A stretch of DNA of 64,000 nt, taken from NCBI RefSeq assembly GCF_038592905.1, contig NZ_CP151943.1, positions 4,910,501 through 4,974,500 of the forward strand, given 5' to 3'. Positions 42,794 through 51,680 of the stretch are shown here, piece after piece. Origin of the DNA: Neobacillus sp. FSL H8-0543 (GTDB taxonomy: Bacteria > Bacillota > Bacilli > Bacillales > Cytobacillaceae). Below the pieces are notes generated by a model. It did not search any database. It was not told where the DNA came from and worked only from the letters and a program-made list of their open reading frames with translations. The translations under genes and the position numbers were made by a program. Position 1 is the first letter of the stretch; the number at the start of each line of letters is the position of its first letter.

Positions 42794-44365
42794 TTGGAGC
42801 TGGACACATTTCTACACGATCTACATTTTGATACGGATAAAATTTTTCCGCCGGATTGGCAGGTGGACTGGGAAGACGCACCACTTCCCTATAAACTATA
42901 CCGCGGCTTACCAGAGATTCCCCTTTCCGCAGAAGTACCATTAACACTCAAGAAACGAGAAGCTCATCTAAACCCGAACCTAGATGAGCTTGGTTATTTT
43001 TTATGGTATGTATACGGGCTTACACAATACTCTCAATCACCACTAAACGAGGAAACCATATACTTCGCTCAGTCTTTACGGAGATTTGTTCCATCTGGAG
43101 GAGCGATGTATCCCAATGAATTATATGTGTATATAAATCTAGAAGATATTCCAAAGGGAATTTACCATTACGATGTGGCACATCATCGTCTCATTTTGTT
43201 GCGAGAAGGAAATTACGATAGCTATATATCCAGAAGCCTTGAAAATAGCTATAAGGTTACCGAGAGTTTTTGTACCGTTTTCGTCTCGACAGTTTTTTGG
43301 AAAAATTTTTATAAATACCATAATTTTTCCTACAGGCTCCAAGGATTAGATGCAGGTGTGTTAATTGGACAATCGTTAGAGGTCGCCAATCGGATGGGAT
43401 TCTCTTCACGGGTCTGCTATCAATTTCTTGATCGATCTATCAATCATTTGTTAGGACTATCCGAACAGGTTGAAAGTGTATATGCGGTTATCCCATTAGG
43501 TATGAATCAATCTATCGATTGTGTTGATGATGATTATAATAGAAAAAAAATGGTTTCTGCAGCTGAATTATGCCAAGAAGTGCCATTGTTGAATCATATG
43601 ACTTATAACCGTTCAAAGAGAGTCATTGATTATCCGATGCTGAGAAAACTTAATGAAGCATCCATGTTCGAAACAACACAGTCATTTGTAAAGATAAAGA
43701 AAAAGACCAGTGTAAAACCTACTTTAGGTACAGAGATGATCTTGATGCCATTTACAGAGAGCTTTTCGTACGATCTCGCATCCGTTTGCAGAAAGCGGTA
43801 TTCTCCTGAAAATGATTTTATGATAGGAAAAGTGAGCCAAACCCAACTATCCACTTTGTTAAATGAGATATTTTCCTTCTCGTATCAGAATGACCTTGAT
43901 GACACACAGGGGAATGTTGAGACTCGTGTTTCCTTGTATGGCAGTTTTTATAATGTGGAGGGAGTTCCAAATGGGGCCTACGCTTATGACAATAGCGCTC
44001 ATGCGCTTCGAAGAATAACCGAAGGGGATTACCGACATTTTTTACAATTAGGATTAACAATGCCCAATGTAAATCTGTATCAAGTTCCGCTTTGTATGCA
44101 TGTCGTTGGAGACAGGGATCACCTCAAAGAAGAATTAGGGTATAGAGGATACCGCATTCAACAGATGGAAGCAGGCATCCTCGTCCAACGAATGCTCTTG
44201 GTGTCGTGTGCCTTAGGGATGGGGGGGCATCCACTGCTAGGATTCGATGCAAACCAATGTGATGAACTATACAGGATTTATTCGAAAGGAAAAACCAGCT
44301 TGATCCAAATTCCGGTAGGTCCACACCGTCCACGCGCCTGGTTAAAAGGGAGTTTGATTAGCTGA
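42794..44365 (+). CDS. SagB-type azoline dehydrogenase (tandem nitroreductase domains)
   Basis: 523 residues with two related nitroreductase-like halves. Motifs PSGGAMYPNELYVYI (about 99-113) with GIYHYDVAHHRL, and in the second half VSLYGSFYNVEGVPNGAYAY and MEAGILVQRMLL, define the SagB family. It is FMN-dependent and oxidises azolines to azoles. TTG start at 42794 with GGAGGACTTAAGA in front. It is the last gene of the TOMM cluster; a terminator follows. The cluster has no recognisable exporter, protease or immunity gene. Confidence 0.9.
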   Translation: MELDTFLHDLHFDTDKIFPPDWQVDWEDAPLPYKLYRGLPEIPLSAEVPLTLKKREAHLNPNLDELGYFLWYVYGLTQYSQSPLNEETIYFAQSLRRFVPSGGAMYPNELYVYINLEDIPKGIYHYDVAHHRLILLREGNYDSYISRSLENSYKVTESFCTVFVSTVFWKNFYKYHNFSYRLQGLDAGVLIGQSLEVANRMGFSSRVCYQFLDRSINHLLGLSEQVESVYAVIPLGMNQSIDCVDDDYNRKKMVSAAELCQEVPLLNHMTYNRSKRVIDYPMLRKLNEASMFETTQSFVKIKKKTSVKPTLGTEMILMPFTESFSYDLASVCRKRYSPENDFMIGKVSQTQLSTLLNEIFSFSYQNDLDDTQGNVETRVSLYGSFYNVEGVPNGAYAYDNSAHALRRITEGDYRHFLQLGLTMPNVNLYQVPLCMHVVGDRDHLKEELGYRGYRIQQMEAGILVQRMLLVSCALGMGGHPLLGFDANQCDELYRIYSKGKTSLIQIPVGPHRPRAWLKGSLIS

Positions 44366-44458
44366 ATTTTAGTGTCACACCCCGAAAATCTGGTTTAACA
44401 GGATTGTTCCGCATGGATTAGAAATCAGTTGACAGGTATCAAATAAATATAAATATTT

Positions 44459-44491
44459 GGAAATCCCTAATGGGATTTCTTTTAGTTTTTC
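44459..44491 (+). terminator. Terminator of the TOMM operon
   Basis: GAAATCCC (44460-44467), loop TAAT, GGGATTTC (44472-44479), then TTTTAGTTTTT. Confidence 0.85.
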
Positions 44492-44814
44492 TTGTATTTT
44501 TGCAACAAAGGAACATATTTAGTGTTAGTCTTCTTTTGTGCCATCTTAGTCATAAAGATTTGTATCATCAAAATATGGTTGAATGAATTGAATGAAATCT
44601 ATATGACACAGTTTTTTCAAGAGCGAACTAAAAAGTATTTGAATACAGTCACGCAAATGACAGCTCCGCCATACTTCAGTGCCACCACGGACAATAAATA
44701 GTGGCAACCCTGTCATCTTTCCCCTTTTAAAACCAATAGCCAAACATTTTCCTTAGAATATGAAATATTGTATTTGTAAATTCTAAAAAATTAGAATTTT
44801 TTCGTAAAACATAG
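44492..44814. other. Intergenic stretch without a supported gene
   Basis: Short overlapping open frames exist on both strands (up to 69 codons), none with conserved motifs. A nested inverted repeat occurs at 44657-44722 (TGACAG/CTGTCA with TGCCAC/GTGGCA inside), and AAATTCTA/TAGAATTT with a short loop at 44778-44803 is a weak hairpin. A small minus-strand frame starting at 44719 with AAGGGGAAAG in front is the only candidate gene; it was not recognised. Confidence 0.4.
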
Positions 44815-44950
44815 TTGACAGGTAGGATTAATTGGATTAAAGTATAATTAAATTACATACCCCATAACAATCTAATATGAGTTCCTAACGCTGTTCGGAC
44901 AACCGAAGGCCCTTGACTATTACACTTAAATAGTTTAGGGCCTTTTTTTA
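44815..44950 (+). ncRNA. Unassigned leader or small RNA with terminator
   Basis: TTGACA at 44815-44820 and TATAAT at 44843-44848 (22 bp apart; TAAAGT at 44838 gives 17) suggest a promoter. A small hairpin TTCGG-ACAA-CCGAA (44894-44907) overlaps the start of a strong terminator: AAGGCCCTTGACTATT (44906-44921) with AATAGTTTAGGGCCTT (44929-44944), then seven T's. The overlap could allow alternative folding. It lies 194 bp before the thioesterase gene and matches no riboswitch class I know. Confidence 0.5.
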
Positions 44951-45143
44951 TCAAAAAAGACAGATAAGAACCTAAATATATTCTTTAATATGAAATTATT
45001 TAAGAATATATAATGCCGATTTAAGCCGATCAAATTACTGAAGGTCACTTTTTCCAATTAAGTATGCCAAAGAAGGGAGTGATGAATATTTTATTTCAGA
45101 AATTATTATCAAATTAAAAAATTGCTTAAAGGAGAAATAATAA

Positions 45144-45554
45144 ATGAATCAAATTTTATCTAATCATGAGGTTGAAGAACTGTTAACAAGCTCTCCATAT
45201 CATCAATTTTTAGGCGTCCATCTAGTTGAGTCCAATGAAAATTCTCTTACGATTTGTCTTCCATTTAAAAATACTTTTATTACTGGTGAGGATGGTTATA
45301 TACATGGTGGAATAATAGCGACAATTATTGATATTGCTGGGTATTTTGCTATCTTTCAACGGCTAAATCAACCTAACCCAACTATAGATTTGCGTGTTGA
45401 TTACTTGCGAGTTGCAAGGAAAGAGGATTTGTATGCAAAAGCTTCGGTCGTGAAAATTGGTAAATCTGTAAGTGTTGCTGACGTTGTCGTAACTAACAAA
45501 GAAGGTAAACAGATTGCCATTGGCAGAGGTCTTTTTAACACTAAACAAATATAA
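45144..45554 (+). CDS. PaaI-family hotdog thioesterase
   Basis: 136 residues. The hotdog motif HGGIIATIIDIAGYFAIFQ with the catalytic-type residues and the strand VDYLRVARKEDLYAKASV fit PaaI/YigI-type acyl-CoA thioesterases. It hydrolyses an aryl- or acyl-CoA, likely as a rescue enzyme for the CoA ligase encoded next. AAAGGAG site before ATG. First gene of an operon reaching to about 51.6 kb; gap to the ligase gene is 28 bp. Confidence 0.85.
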   Translation: MNQILSNHEVEELLTSSPYHQFLGVHLVESNENSLTICLPFKNTFITGEDGYIHGGIIATIIDIAGYFAIFQRLNQPNPTIDLRVDYLRVARKEDLYAKASVVKIGKSVSVADVVVTNKEGKQIAIGRGLFNTKQI

Positions 45555-45582
45555 ATAAGTAAAAGGAGGATGTGTTGATATA

Positions 45583-47133
45583 ATGGGGATTTATAATTTC
45601 GCAACTATTATCCATGAATCAGCGAGAAGGTTTCCTTTCAAAACGGCCCTCATTACAAATGAAAAAACATTAAGTTACGTTGAGTTAAGAGACCGTGTTA
45701 ATCAAGCTGGAAATTTATTTTTAGGATTAGGTGTAAAACCAGGGGCAAGAGTAGCTGTCCTTTTTCCAAATGATTTTCGTTTCTTAGAAATTTGTTTTGG
45801 ACTCATGTCCATTGGGGCTGTACCTATACCAATGAATGCAAAACAAGGTATTGAAACTCTTGCATATATAGTCGGGGATAGTGGGAGTCAAGTTCTTGTC
45901 TATCATACTTCTTTTAAAAAGAAAGTTGAGGGAATTGATCAGGTTACGAATATACCAATAAAAGTTGTTGCTGCAGATTTAAATGATTCAATAGCCAATT
46001 ATTCTTATGATGAACTACTAAAAAATCAATCTAGTGAATTAACTATTTATTCTGCAAAAGAGGATGAACTGTGCTTTCTACCTTATACATCTGGTTCCAC
46101 GGGTAATCCAAAAGGATGCAAGCTTACCCATCAAGGACAATATTGGAATGTCAAGGCTACTTCTGAGGTAAAGGGTATAAATGATACAGACCGTATTCTC
46201 ATAGCTTTGCCTCTTTACCATAAGAATGCGATGGCTATGATGAAAATGATATTTTTCAAAGGATCATCTGCTGTTATTCTGCCGAAAGTAGATCCAGAGT
46301 CTATATTACATTCTATTGAGACTTATCGATGCACGTTCATGACTGGAGTTCCAGCCCTATATCGGATGCTAGTCAATCAAATTAGTGCGAATGAGGATCA
46401 GCGATACGATTTAAAATCGCTTCGATTTGTTTTTTGTGGCTCATCAGATGCACCAGTTGAGCTATTAGACGAGATTCGTCAAAGAATGGGAATCGAGGTC
46501 TACGAAGGATACGGTTTAACTGAAGGTGGTCCAATGGTTACTGCTTCTCGAAAAGGAGAACAACGTCACGGTTCCGCAGGAAAACCCGTACCAGGTTGTT
46601 CAGTTAAAATTGTCAACGAAGATGGAATACCAGTAAAACTTCGCGAAGTTGGTGAACTTTGGGTTAATAATCCTGGAGTAACAAAAGGATACTGGAATCT
46701 TCCAGAAGTATCTGCTAAACGAATCACGTCTGACGGATGGTTAAAAACAGGCGATGCAGCTTGGGAAGATGAAGATGGTTTCATATATATTGTTGGTCGG
46801 AAGGATGACATGATTAATATCGGTGGTGAGAATGCTTATCCAAAAGAAATTGAAAATATTCTTTTGAAGCATCCAAATATTAAGGACGTATGTGTTCTTC
46901 CAATACCTCATGATGTAAAAGGGCAGGTACCGATTGCATTCATTGTTTCTAATGATGGGCAACAGTTAGAATTCGAGGAGGTAAGGGACTTTTTCATTTC
47001 AATTGGACCTGCCTACTCACATCCTAGGAAAATATTTTTTCTAGATGCCTTGCCACTCACAGGACCTGGAAAAGTAGACCGAACTCAGCTTAAGAATACA
47101 TTAAATACATATTTAGTAGAAGGGATGAAGTGA
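45583..47133 (+). CDS. Class I adenylate-forming acyl/aryl-CoA ligase
   Basis: 516 residues. AMP-binding core motif LPYTSGSTGNPKGCKLTHQG (about 165-184), YEGYGLTEGGP, and the WLKTGDAAWEDEDGFIYI hinge motif; the C-terminal Lys of PLTGPGKVDR is the catalytic lysine. It activates a carboxylic acid with ATP and CoA. Substrate unknown. AAAGGAGGA site. The stop overlaps the region of the next gene's start. Together with thioesterase, dehydrogenase and importer it suggests breakdown of an imported organic acid. Confidence 0.9.
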   Translation: MGIYNFATIIHESARRFPFKTALITNEKTLSYVELRDRVNQAGNLFLGLGVKPGARVAVLFPNDFRFLEICFGLMSIGAVPIPMNAKQGIETLAYIVGDSGSQVLVYHTSFKKKVEGIDQVTNIPIKVVAADLNDSIANYSYDELLKNQSSELTIYSAKEDELCFLPYTSGSTGNPKGCKLTHQGQYWNVKATSEVKGINDTDRILIALPLYHKNAMAMMKMIFFKGSSAVILPKVDPESILHSIETYRCTFMTGVPALYRMLVNQISANEDQRYDLKSLRFVFCGSSDAPVELLDEIRQRMGIEVYEGYGLTEGGPMVTASRKGEQRHGSAGKPVPGCSVKIVNEDGIPVKLREVGELWVNNPGVTKGYWNLPEVSAKRITSDGWLKTGDAAWEDEDGFIYIVGRKDDMINIGGENAYPKEIENILLKHPNIKDVCVLPIPHDVKGQVPIAFIVSNDGQQLEFEEVRDFFISIGPAYSHPRKIFFLDALPLTGPGKVDRTQLKNTLNTYLVEGMK

Positions 47134-47135
47134 AA

Positions 47136-48116
47136 ATGAAAGCAGCACTTATTGTTAAACACGGAGATAGAGAGAATTTAATTGTTGGAGATTATCCTAA
47201 ACCAGAAGTAGGAGAAAACGAAGTCGTAGTAAAGGTTGTAGCTGTGTCTCTTAATCATCTGGATATATTCGTAAGAAGAGGTATTCCTGGTAGAACGCTT
47301 CCGCTTCCGCATATTTCTGGCGGAGATGTTTCGGGGGTTGTGCAAAAGATTGGTGCAAATGTTACAAATGTGAAAGTAGGAGATAGAGTACTAGTTGATC
47401 CTCATATTCAAGGACATGGCGCTTTAGGTGAAGATTTAACTGGAGGATTAGCGGAATACGTAAAAATTCCTGCTGAAAACCTCATTCATTTGCCAGAGGA
47501 AGTTTCTTTTGAAGAAGCCGCTGCCTTACCAATCGCATATGGAACGGCATTAAGAATGCTTATTACAAGAGGAAAACTTCAAGTCAATGAAACGATTGTT
47601 ATTCTCGGTGCCAGTGGAGGAGTTGGAAATGCGGCAGTATTAATTGCTAAACTTGCAGGTGCAAAAGTGATTGCTGCAGCAGGTTCGGATGAGAAACTCG
47701 AAAGATTAAAAGATTTGGGAGCCGATTATGTAATTAATTATAACGATGTTGACTTTGCTAAAGAGGTTTGGAAATTAACAGGAAAGAAAGGTGCAGATGT
47801 CATTGTTGATTACACAGGGAAAGCGACTTGGCCTAAGAGTATCCTCGCAACGAGGAATGGTGGAAGAATTCTTACATGTGGAGCAACTACTGGATTTGAT
47901 GCAGTAACAGATTTACGTTATGTTTGGACACGTGAAATCTCAATACTGGGTTCGAATGGTTGGGAAAGAAAAGATTTGGAAATTCTTTTAGATTTAGTTA
48001 AGAGTAAAAAGTTAAAACCAATTATTGATAGGGTTCTTCCTATTGAAGACATTAAAGAAGCTCATCGTCTAATTGAGGAACGTGAAATCTTTGGAAAGAT
48101 TATTATTAAACCATAA
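47136..48116 (+). CDS. MDR-family zinc-type dehydrogenase
   Basis: 326 residues. GroES-like domain with HISGGDVSGVVQKIG and DRVLVDPHIQG, and a Rossmann loop ILGASGGVGNAAVLIAK. It resembles quinone oxidoreductases and crotonyl-CoA-reductase-like MDR enzymes; catalytic zinc ligands are not evident. I place the start at ATG 47136 after AGAAGGGATG; a GTG at 47130 overlaps the ligase stop (GTGA) and would add two residues. Part of the same operon; it may reduce or oxidise the activated acid. Confidence 0.85.
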   Translation: MKAALIVKHGDRENLIVGDYPKPEVGENEVVVKVVAVSLNHLDIFVRRGIPGRTLPLPHISGGDVSGVVQKIGANVTNVKVGDRVLVDPHIQGHGALGEDLTGGLAEYVKIPAENLIHLPEEVSFEEAAALPIAYGTALRMLITRGKLQVNETIVILGASGGVGNAAVLIAKLAGAKVIAAAGSDEKLERLKDLGADYVINYNDVDFAKEVWKLTGKKGADVIVDYTGKATWPKSILATRNGGRILTCGATTGFDAVTDLRYVWTREISILGSNGWERKDLEILLDLVKSKKLKPIIDRVLPIEDIKEAHRLIEEREIFGKIIIKP

Positions 48117-48208
48117 ATCATACTAAAACAATATGATTAATTAGTTTAAATTTTTATAACTGATTTAGACTAATTAATCTATTTAAAAGAGATCGAGGTG
48201 ACTAGCGT

Positions 48209-48982
48209 GTGCGTAATTGGAAAATATCAGGCCTCCAAATATTAACCGTTCTTCTTTTTTTAGGGCTGTGTGAGGTTGTCGTTCGATTAGAATTTGTATC
48301 AGATCTTTATTTAGCAGCACCGAGTAATGTAGTAGTATCTTTTTTTGATTTAATAGTAGAAGAGAATTTGAGTAGGCACTTTTTTATCACGTTTATGGAG
48401 TTTTTTGTAGGTTTTACCATTGCAAGTCTCACTGGAATCAGTTTTGGCCTATTTATGGCTATCTCTAAAAAAGCAGAAATCTTTTTTACTCCTTTTTTAT
48501 CGGCCCTAATGGCTGTACCAAAAGCAGCCATTATCCCTCTATTAATTCTATGGTTGGGAATGGGCTTCTCGAACAAGGTTGTTGTGGTATTTATCGCTTC
48601 TTTCTTTCTAATCACTTTTAATACGCTAACAGGTGTGAAATCGACGGCAGAAAATCATATAAAGGTCGCTCGTGTTTTTGAAGCATCGTATAGCCAATTA
48701 GTTAAAAAGGTATTAATTCCTTCTGCTGTTCCGTCTATTTTTACTGGGCTTCGTGTTGCCGCAACAGTTGGGCTTGTGACAGCTCTTTTTGCAGAAATGT
48801 TCGCTTCTAAAGAAGGATTAGGGTATCTTTTGACTTTGGCCGTTCAATTTTATGACACTGCACAATTATTTGCCATTATTTTCATTGTTACCATCCTATC
48901 GGTTTTAATCACAGGGGGTATTGATTTGATAGAAAGAAAAGTATTTACTAAATGGAGATATTTGGAGGATAAAAAAATATGA
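48209..48982 (+). CDS. ABC transporter permease, SsuC/TauC type
   Basis: 257 residues with six membrane segments and the BPD-inner-membrane signature near RVFEASYSQLVKKVLIPSA. The family imports sulfonates, nitrate, taurine or pyrimidine precursors. GTG start with GAGGTG 8 bp upstream. It overlaps the next gene (ATGA), so permease, lipoprotein and ATPase form one importer. Confidence 0.9.
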   Translation: MRNWKISGLQILTVLLFLGLCEVVVRLEFVSDLYLAAPSNVVVSFFDLIVEENLSRHFFITFMEFFVGFTIASLTGISFGLFMAISKKAEIFFTPFLSALMAVPKAAIIPLLILWLGMGFSNKVVVVFIASFFLITFNTLTGVKSTAENHIKVARVFEASYSQLVKKVLIPSAVPSIFTGLRVAATVGLVTALFAEMFASKEGLGYLLTLAVQFYDTAQLFAIIFIVTILSVLITGGIDLIERKVFTKWRYLEDKKI

Positions 48983-49971
48983 AATCAAATAAAAGATCAT
49001 CATTTATTGTCGTATTCATTTTTCTAACTTTGTCGGTTTTATTGGCTGCTTGTTCAAGTCAAGGTTCAAATGCAAGCACTAATCCAAAAGAGGAGAATGA
49101 ATTAGAAAAAGTGAATTATGCAGCTTTTGATGGATTAAATGGAATGGCGGTTAGATTTGGTGCAGAAAAGGGCTTTTTTGAAGATGAAGGAATTGATGTT
49201 GAATTTGTAGTAACGAAGGATGAAGTTGCCTCCTTAACGAGCGGTGATGTAGATTTCGCAGATGCCAATACGACAAGAATTGTTGTTGGTGGAGGAAAAG
49301 GTGCTCCTATTAAAATAGTGGGATCTATGTTCCGTACGAAAGGCCCGTTCTACTTAATTGCTAAGTCTGATATTAAATCGGTTGAAGACCTAAAAGGAAA
49401 AAATGTTGGAGTGGGCATAGCTGGTTCAGGTATGGATGTATACACAAGAACGATATTAGCTAAACACGGTTTAACCGAAGATGATGTTCATTTAATCAAT
49501 AATGGAACATACCAGCAAGCATACGCGACACTCGAAACTGGTCAAGTGGATGCAACTCTTATTCATGAACCATTTGTCACTTTAGGGGAAACAACAGGTG
49601 TGGCTCATTTACTTGCACAGGGATGGAAATATTTACCCGAATTCCACACAGGTGTTCTTGCAAGTAACGATAAATTTATTAAAGAGAAGCCAGAAACTTT
49701 GAAAAAGGTATTAAAAGCTTATTTACGTTCACAAGAATATGCCAAGGCAAATCAAGATGAATATATTGACTATGTTGTTAAACATGTAGACATTGAACCA
49801 GAGGTGTTAAAGAGTGCTTTAGATCGGGAAGAGATTCTTTGGGAAAATGACTTGAACATTGATGTTGATCGAATTGAAAAATCTCAGGATTTACAATATG
49901 AACTAGGATTTCAAGAAGAAAAATATGATATTAAATCACTCGTTAATGATAAATTTATTCCAAAAAAATAG
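48979..49971 (+). CDS. ABC solute-binding lipoprotein, NMT1/SsuA-like
   Basis: 330 residues; lipobox VLLAACSSQ with Cys at about 25. The SsuA/NMT1-type body has AAFDGLNGMAVRFGAEKGFF, GDVDFADANTTRIVVGGGKG and KNVGVGIAGSGMD. It binds a small organic anion; the specific ligand is not readable. Start overlaps the permease stop by 4 bp. Confidence 0.9.
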   Translation: MKSNKRSSFIVVFIFLTLSVLLAACSSQGSNASTNPKEENELEKVNYAAFDGLNGMAVRFGAEKGFFEDEGIDVEFVVTKDEVASLTSGDVDFADANTTRIVVGGGKGAPIKIVGSMFRTKGPFYLIAKSDIKSVEDLKGKNVGVGIAGSGMDVYTRTILAKHGLTEDDVHLINNGTYQQAYATLETGQVDATLIHEPFVTLGETTGVAHLLAQGWKYLPEFHTGVLASNDKFIKEKPETLKKVLKAYLRSQEYAKANQDEYIDYVVKHVDIEPEVLKSALDREEILWENDLNIDVDRIEKSQDLQYELGFQEEKYDIKSLVNDKFIPKK

Positions 49972-49983
49972 GAGGAAATATTT

Positions 49984-50751
49984 ATGAGTGTTTTTGAGAT
50001 TGAGAATGTTTCCAAAACCTATAATGGTGGTACACATGCTTTAAATCATATCAACTTAAGTATTCAAAAAAATGAATTTGTCTGCTTCTTAGGTCCAAGT
50101 GGTTGTGGGAAAAGTACCCTCCTTGAGTTACTCGCTGGTCTTGAAAAACCATCTGAAGGCAATATTTTTTTTAAAGAGCAATCTTTAAACAATCCAAGTA
50201 GAAAAATAGGTTTTATTTTTCAGGATGCATCTCTTTATCCATGGAGAACGATTCAAAAAAATGTAGAAATCGGTATGGAGATAAGTGATGTGAAAAAAAT
50301 TGAAAGAAAAGAACGTGCGAAGTATTACATTGACCTAGTGGGTTTGCAAGGATTCGGAGAAAAATATCCACATCAACTTTCAGGAGGGATGCGACAACGA
50401 GCGGGCATTGCAAGAGCCTTAGCAAATAAACCTGAGGTGCTTTTAATGGATGAACCGTTTGGTGCAGTTGATCACCTTACAAGGCTTCAACTGCAAACAG
50501 ATTTACTAGATATATGGGAAAAGGAAAAAATGACGGTCGTTTTTGTGACACATGATGTATCAGAAGCTGTCTATTTAGCTGATCGAATCATATTATTTTC
50601 ACCGAGACCTGGAATGATTAAAGAAATATTTAATGTAAAAGAAAGACGTCCACGGAATCGTAAAAACGCTGCATTAATCAGTATTCAAAACGACATTTAT
50701 GCAAGTCTTCAAGACTTCGAGATAAATCAGGGAGTAGAATTCTATATTTAA
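49984..50751 (+). CDS. ABC ATP-binding protein, SsuB/TauB type
   Basis: 255 residues. Walker A GPSGCGKST, Q-loop FIFQDASLYPW, signature LSGGMRQR, Walker B VLLMDEPFGAVD and the H-loop FVTHD. It powers the importer of the two preceding genes. AGGAGGAAATATTT site before ATG; 12 bp after the lipoprotein gene and 20 bp before the next gene. Confidence 0.93.
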   Translation: MSVFEIENVSKTYNGGTHALNHINLSIQKNEFVCFLGPSGCGKSTLLELLAGLEKPSEGNIFFKEQSLNNPSRKIGFIFQDASLYPWRTIQKNVEIGMEISDVKKIERKERAKYYIDLVGLQGFGEKYPHQLSGGMRQRAGIARALANKPEVLLMDEPFGAVDHLTRLQLQTDLLDIWEKEKMTVVFVTHDVSEAVYLADRIILFSPRPGMIKEIFNVKERRPRNRKNAALISIQNDIYASLQDFEINQGVEFYI

Positions 50752-50771
50752 TAGGGAAAGGAGGAATTGTT

Positions 50772-51587
50772 ATTAAAATCGTATTTGATCACATCATGCA
50801 TTATGTTGAAGACCCTTTAGAAATTTCAGGAAAAATTAAACAGTACGGACTTCATAATTCTATAGGTGGTGAACATGAACGGGGAGGAACCTTTAATACA
50901 TTAACTCATTTTGGACTTAGTTATATTGAATTCTTAGGGATAAAAGATAGAGAGAAATTTATTCATCAACAATCAGAAATTTTTGAGTATAGTCCTATGG
51001 CGACGATTAATCAAAATTTAGGAAAACAGGGATTTGTTCGATTTGCAATACGAACAAACAATTTACAAGACATCGCTGACAGGTTAACTCAAAAAGGGAT
51101 TAAGATTGACGGGCCTACACCATTGAGTCGAAAAACGCCGGAAGGTAAGGTGTTAAGTTGGAAATTATTATATGCAGGAAGTTCATTATCTGAACTAGCA
51201 TTGCCGTTCTTCATTGATTGGGAACAAGATGATGAAGAAAGAAAAACATATTTATTTGAGAATAACCTTTTATCTCCCCATTCTAAAGGTGCTTTGTCTC
51301 TTGAGTACGTTGCTTTTGCGGTTAAAGACTTCTCAACTTCATACGATTTGTGGAAAGAGTGGTTCGGATTAGAAGCAGGCGAGAATTATCGTGATGAAGA
51401 ATGGAATGCAGAGGTTCGTACATTAAAACTAAATGGAGGAAATCTTTTATTTGCAAAGCCATTAGGGCAAGGATTTGTGAATGAAGTCATTCAAAATCGT
51501 GGATCCTCTCCTTTCATGGTTGGTTTACTTGGTGCAAAGGAAAAGGCTGATATCCATTTAAACGGTGGGATTTATCGTTTTTTGTAA
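50772..51587 (+). CDS. Glyoxalase-like (VOC) family protein, probable ATT start
   Basis: 271 residues counted from an ATT. The VOC fold opens with KIVFDHIMHYVEDPLEIS; the usual first strand (VFDHI) lies upstream of the first ATG (50796), so translation must begin earlier. The only upstream in-frame candidate with a good site is ATT at 50772, 7 bp after AGGAGG (50759-50764). The central repeat (about residues 125-245) forms a second VOC unit. Glyoxalase_3-type members are poorly characterised; in this operon it may act on the degradation intermediate. ATG at 50796 would give 263 residues. Confidence 0.8.
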   Translation: MKIVFDHIMHYVEDPLEISGKIKQYGLHNSIGGEHERGGTFNTLTHFGLSYIEFLGIKDREKFIHQQSEIFEYSPMATINQNLGKQGFVRFAIRTNNLQDIADRLTQKGIKIDGPTPLSRKTPEGKVLSWKLLYAGSSLSELALPFFIDWEQDDEERKTYLFENNLLSPHSKGALSLEYVAFAVKDFSTSYDLWKEWFGLEAGENYRDEEWNAEVRTLKLNGGNLLFAKPLGQGFVNEVIQNRGSSPFMVGLLGAKEKADIHLNGGIYRFL

Positions 51588-51608
51588 TAACATGAACTGT
51601 TACATTTA

Positions 51609-51639
51609 AACAGCCTTGTGCGATGAATACAAGGCTGTT
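51609..51639 (+). terminator. Hairpin after the glyoxalase-like gene
   Basis: AACAGCCTTGT (51609-51619) pairs perfectly with ACAAGGCTGTT (51629-51639), loop 9 nt, no T-run after it. It may be a processed 3' end or weak terminator. Confidence 0.5.
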
Positions 51640-51680
51640 CTACATATGCATTAATTTTATTGATAGAAGGAGTTTTGTTA

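Noticed and set aside
44492..44743. Small membrane-like or basic proteins on both strands after the SagB gene
   Set aside because: Overlapping frames on opposite strands, no family, no consistent ribosome site; mentioned only as a possible immunity candidate.
44815..44950. Purine, SAM or T-box riboswitch
   Set aside because: None of the signature motifs of these classes is present, so it is left unassigned.
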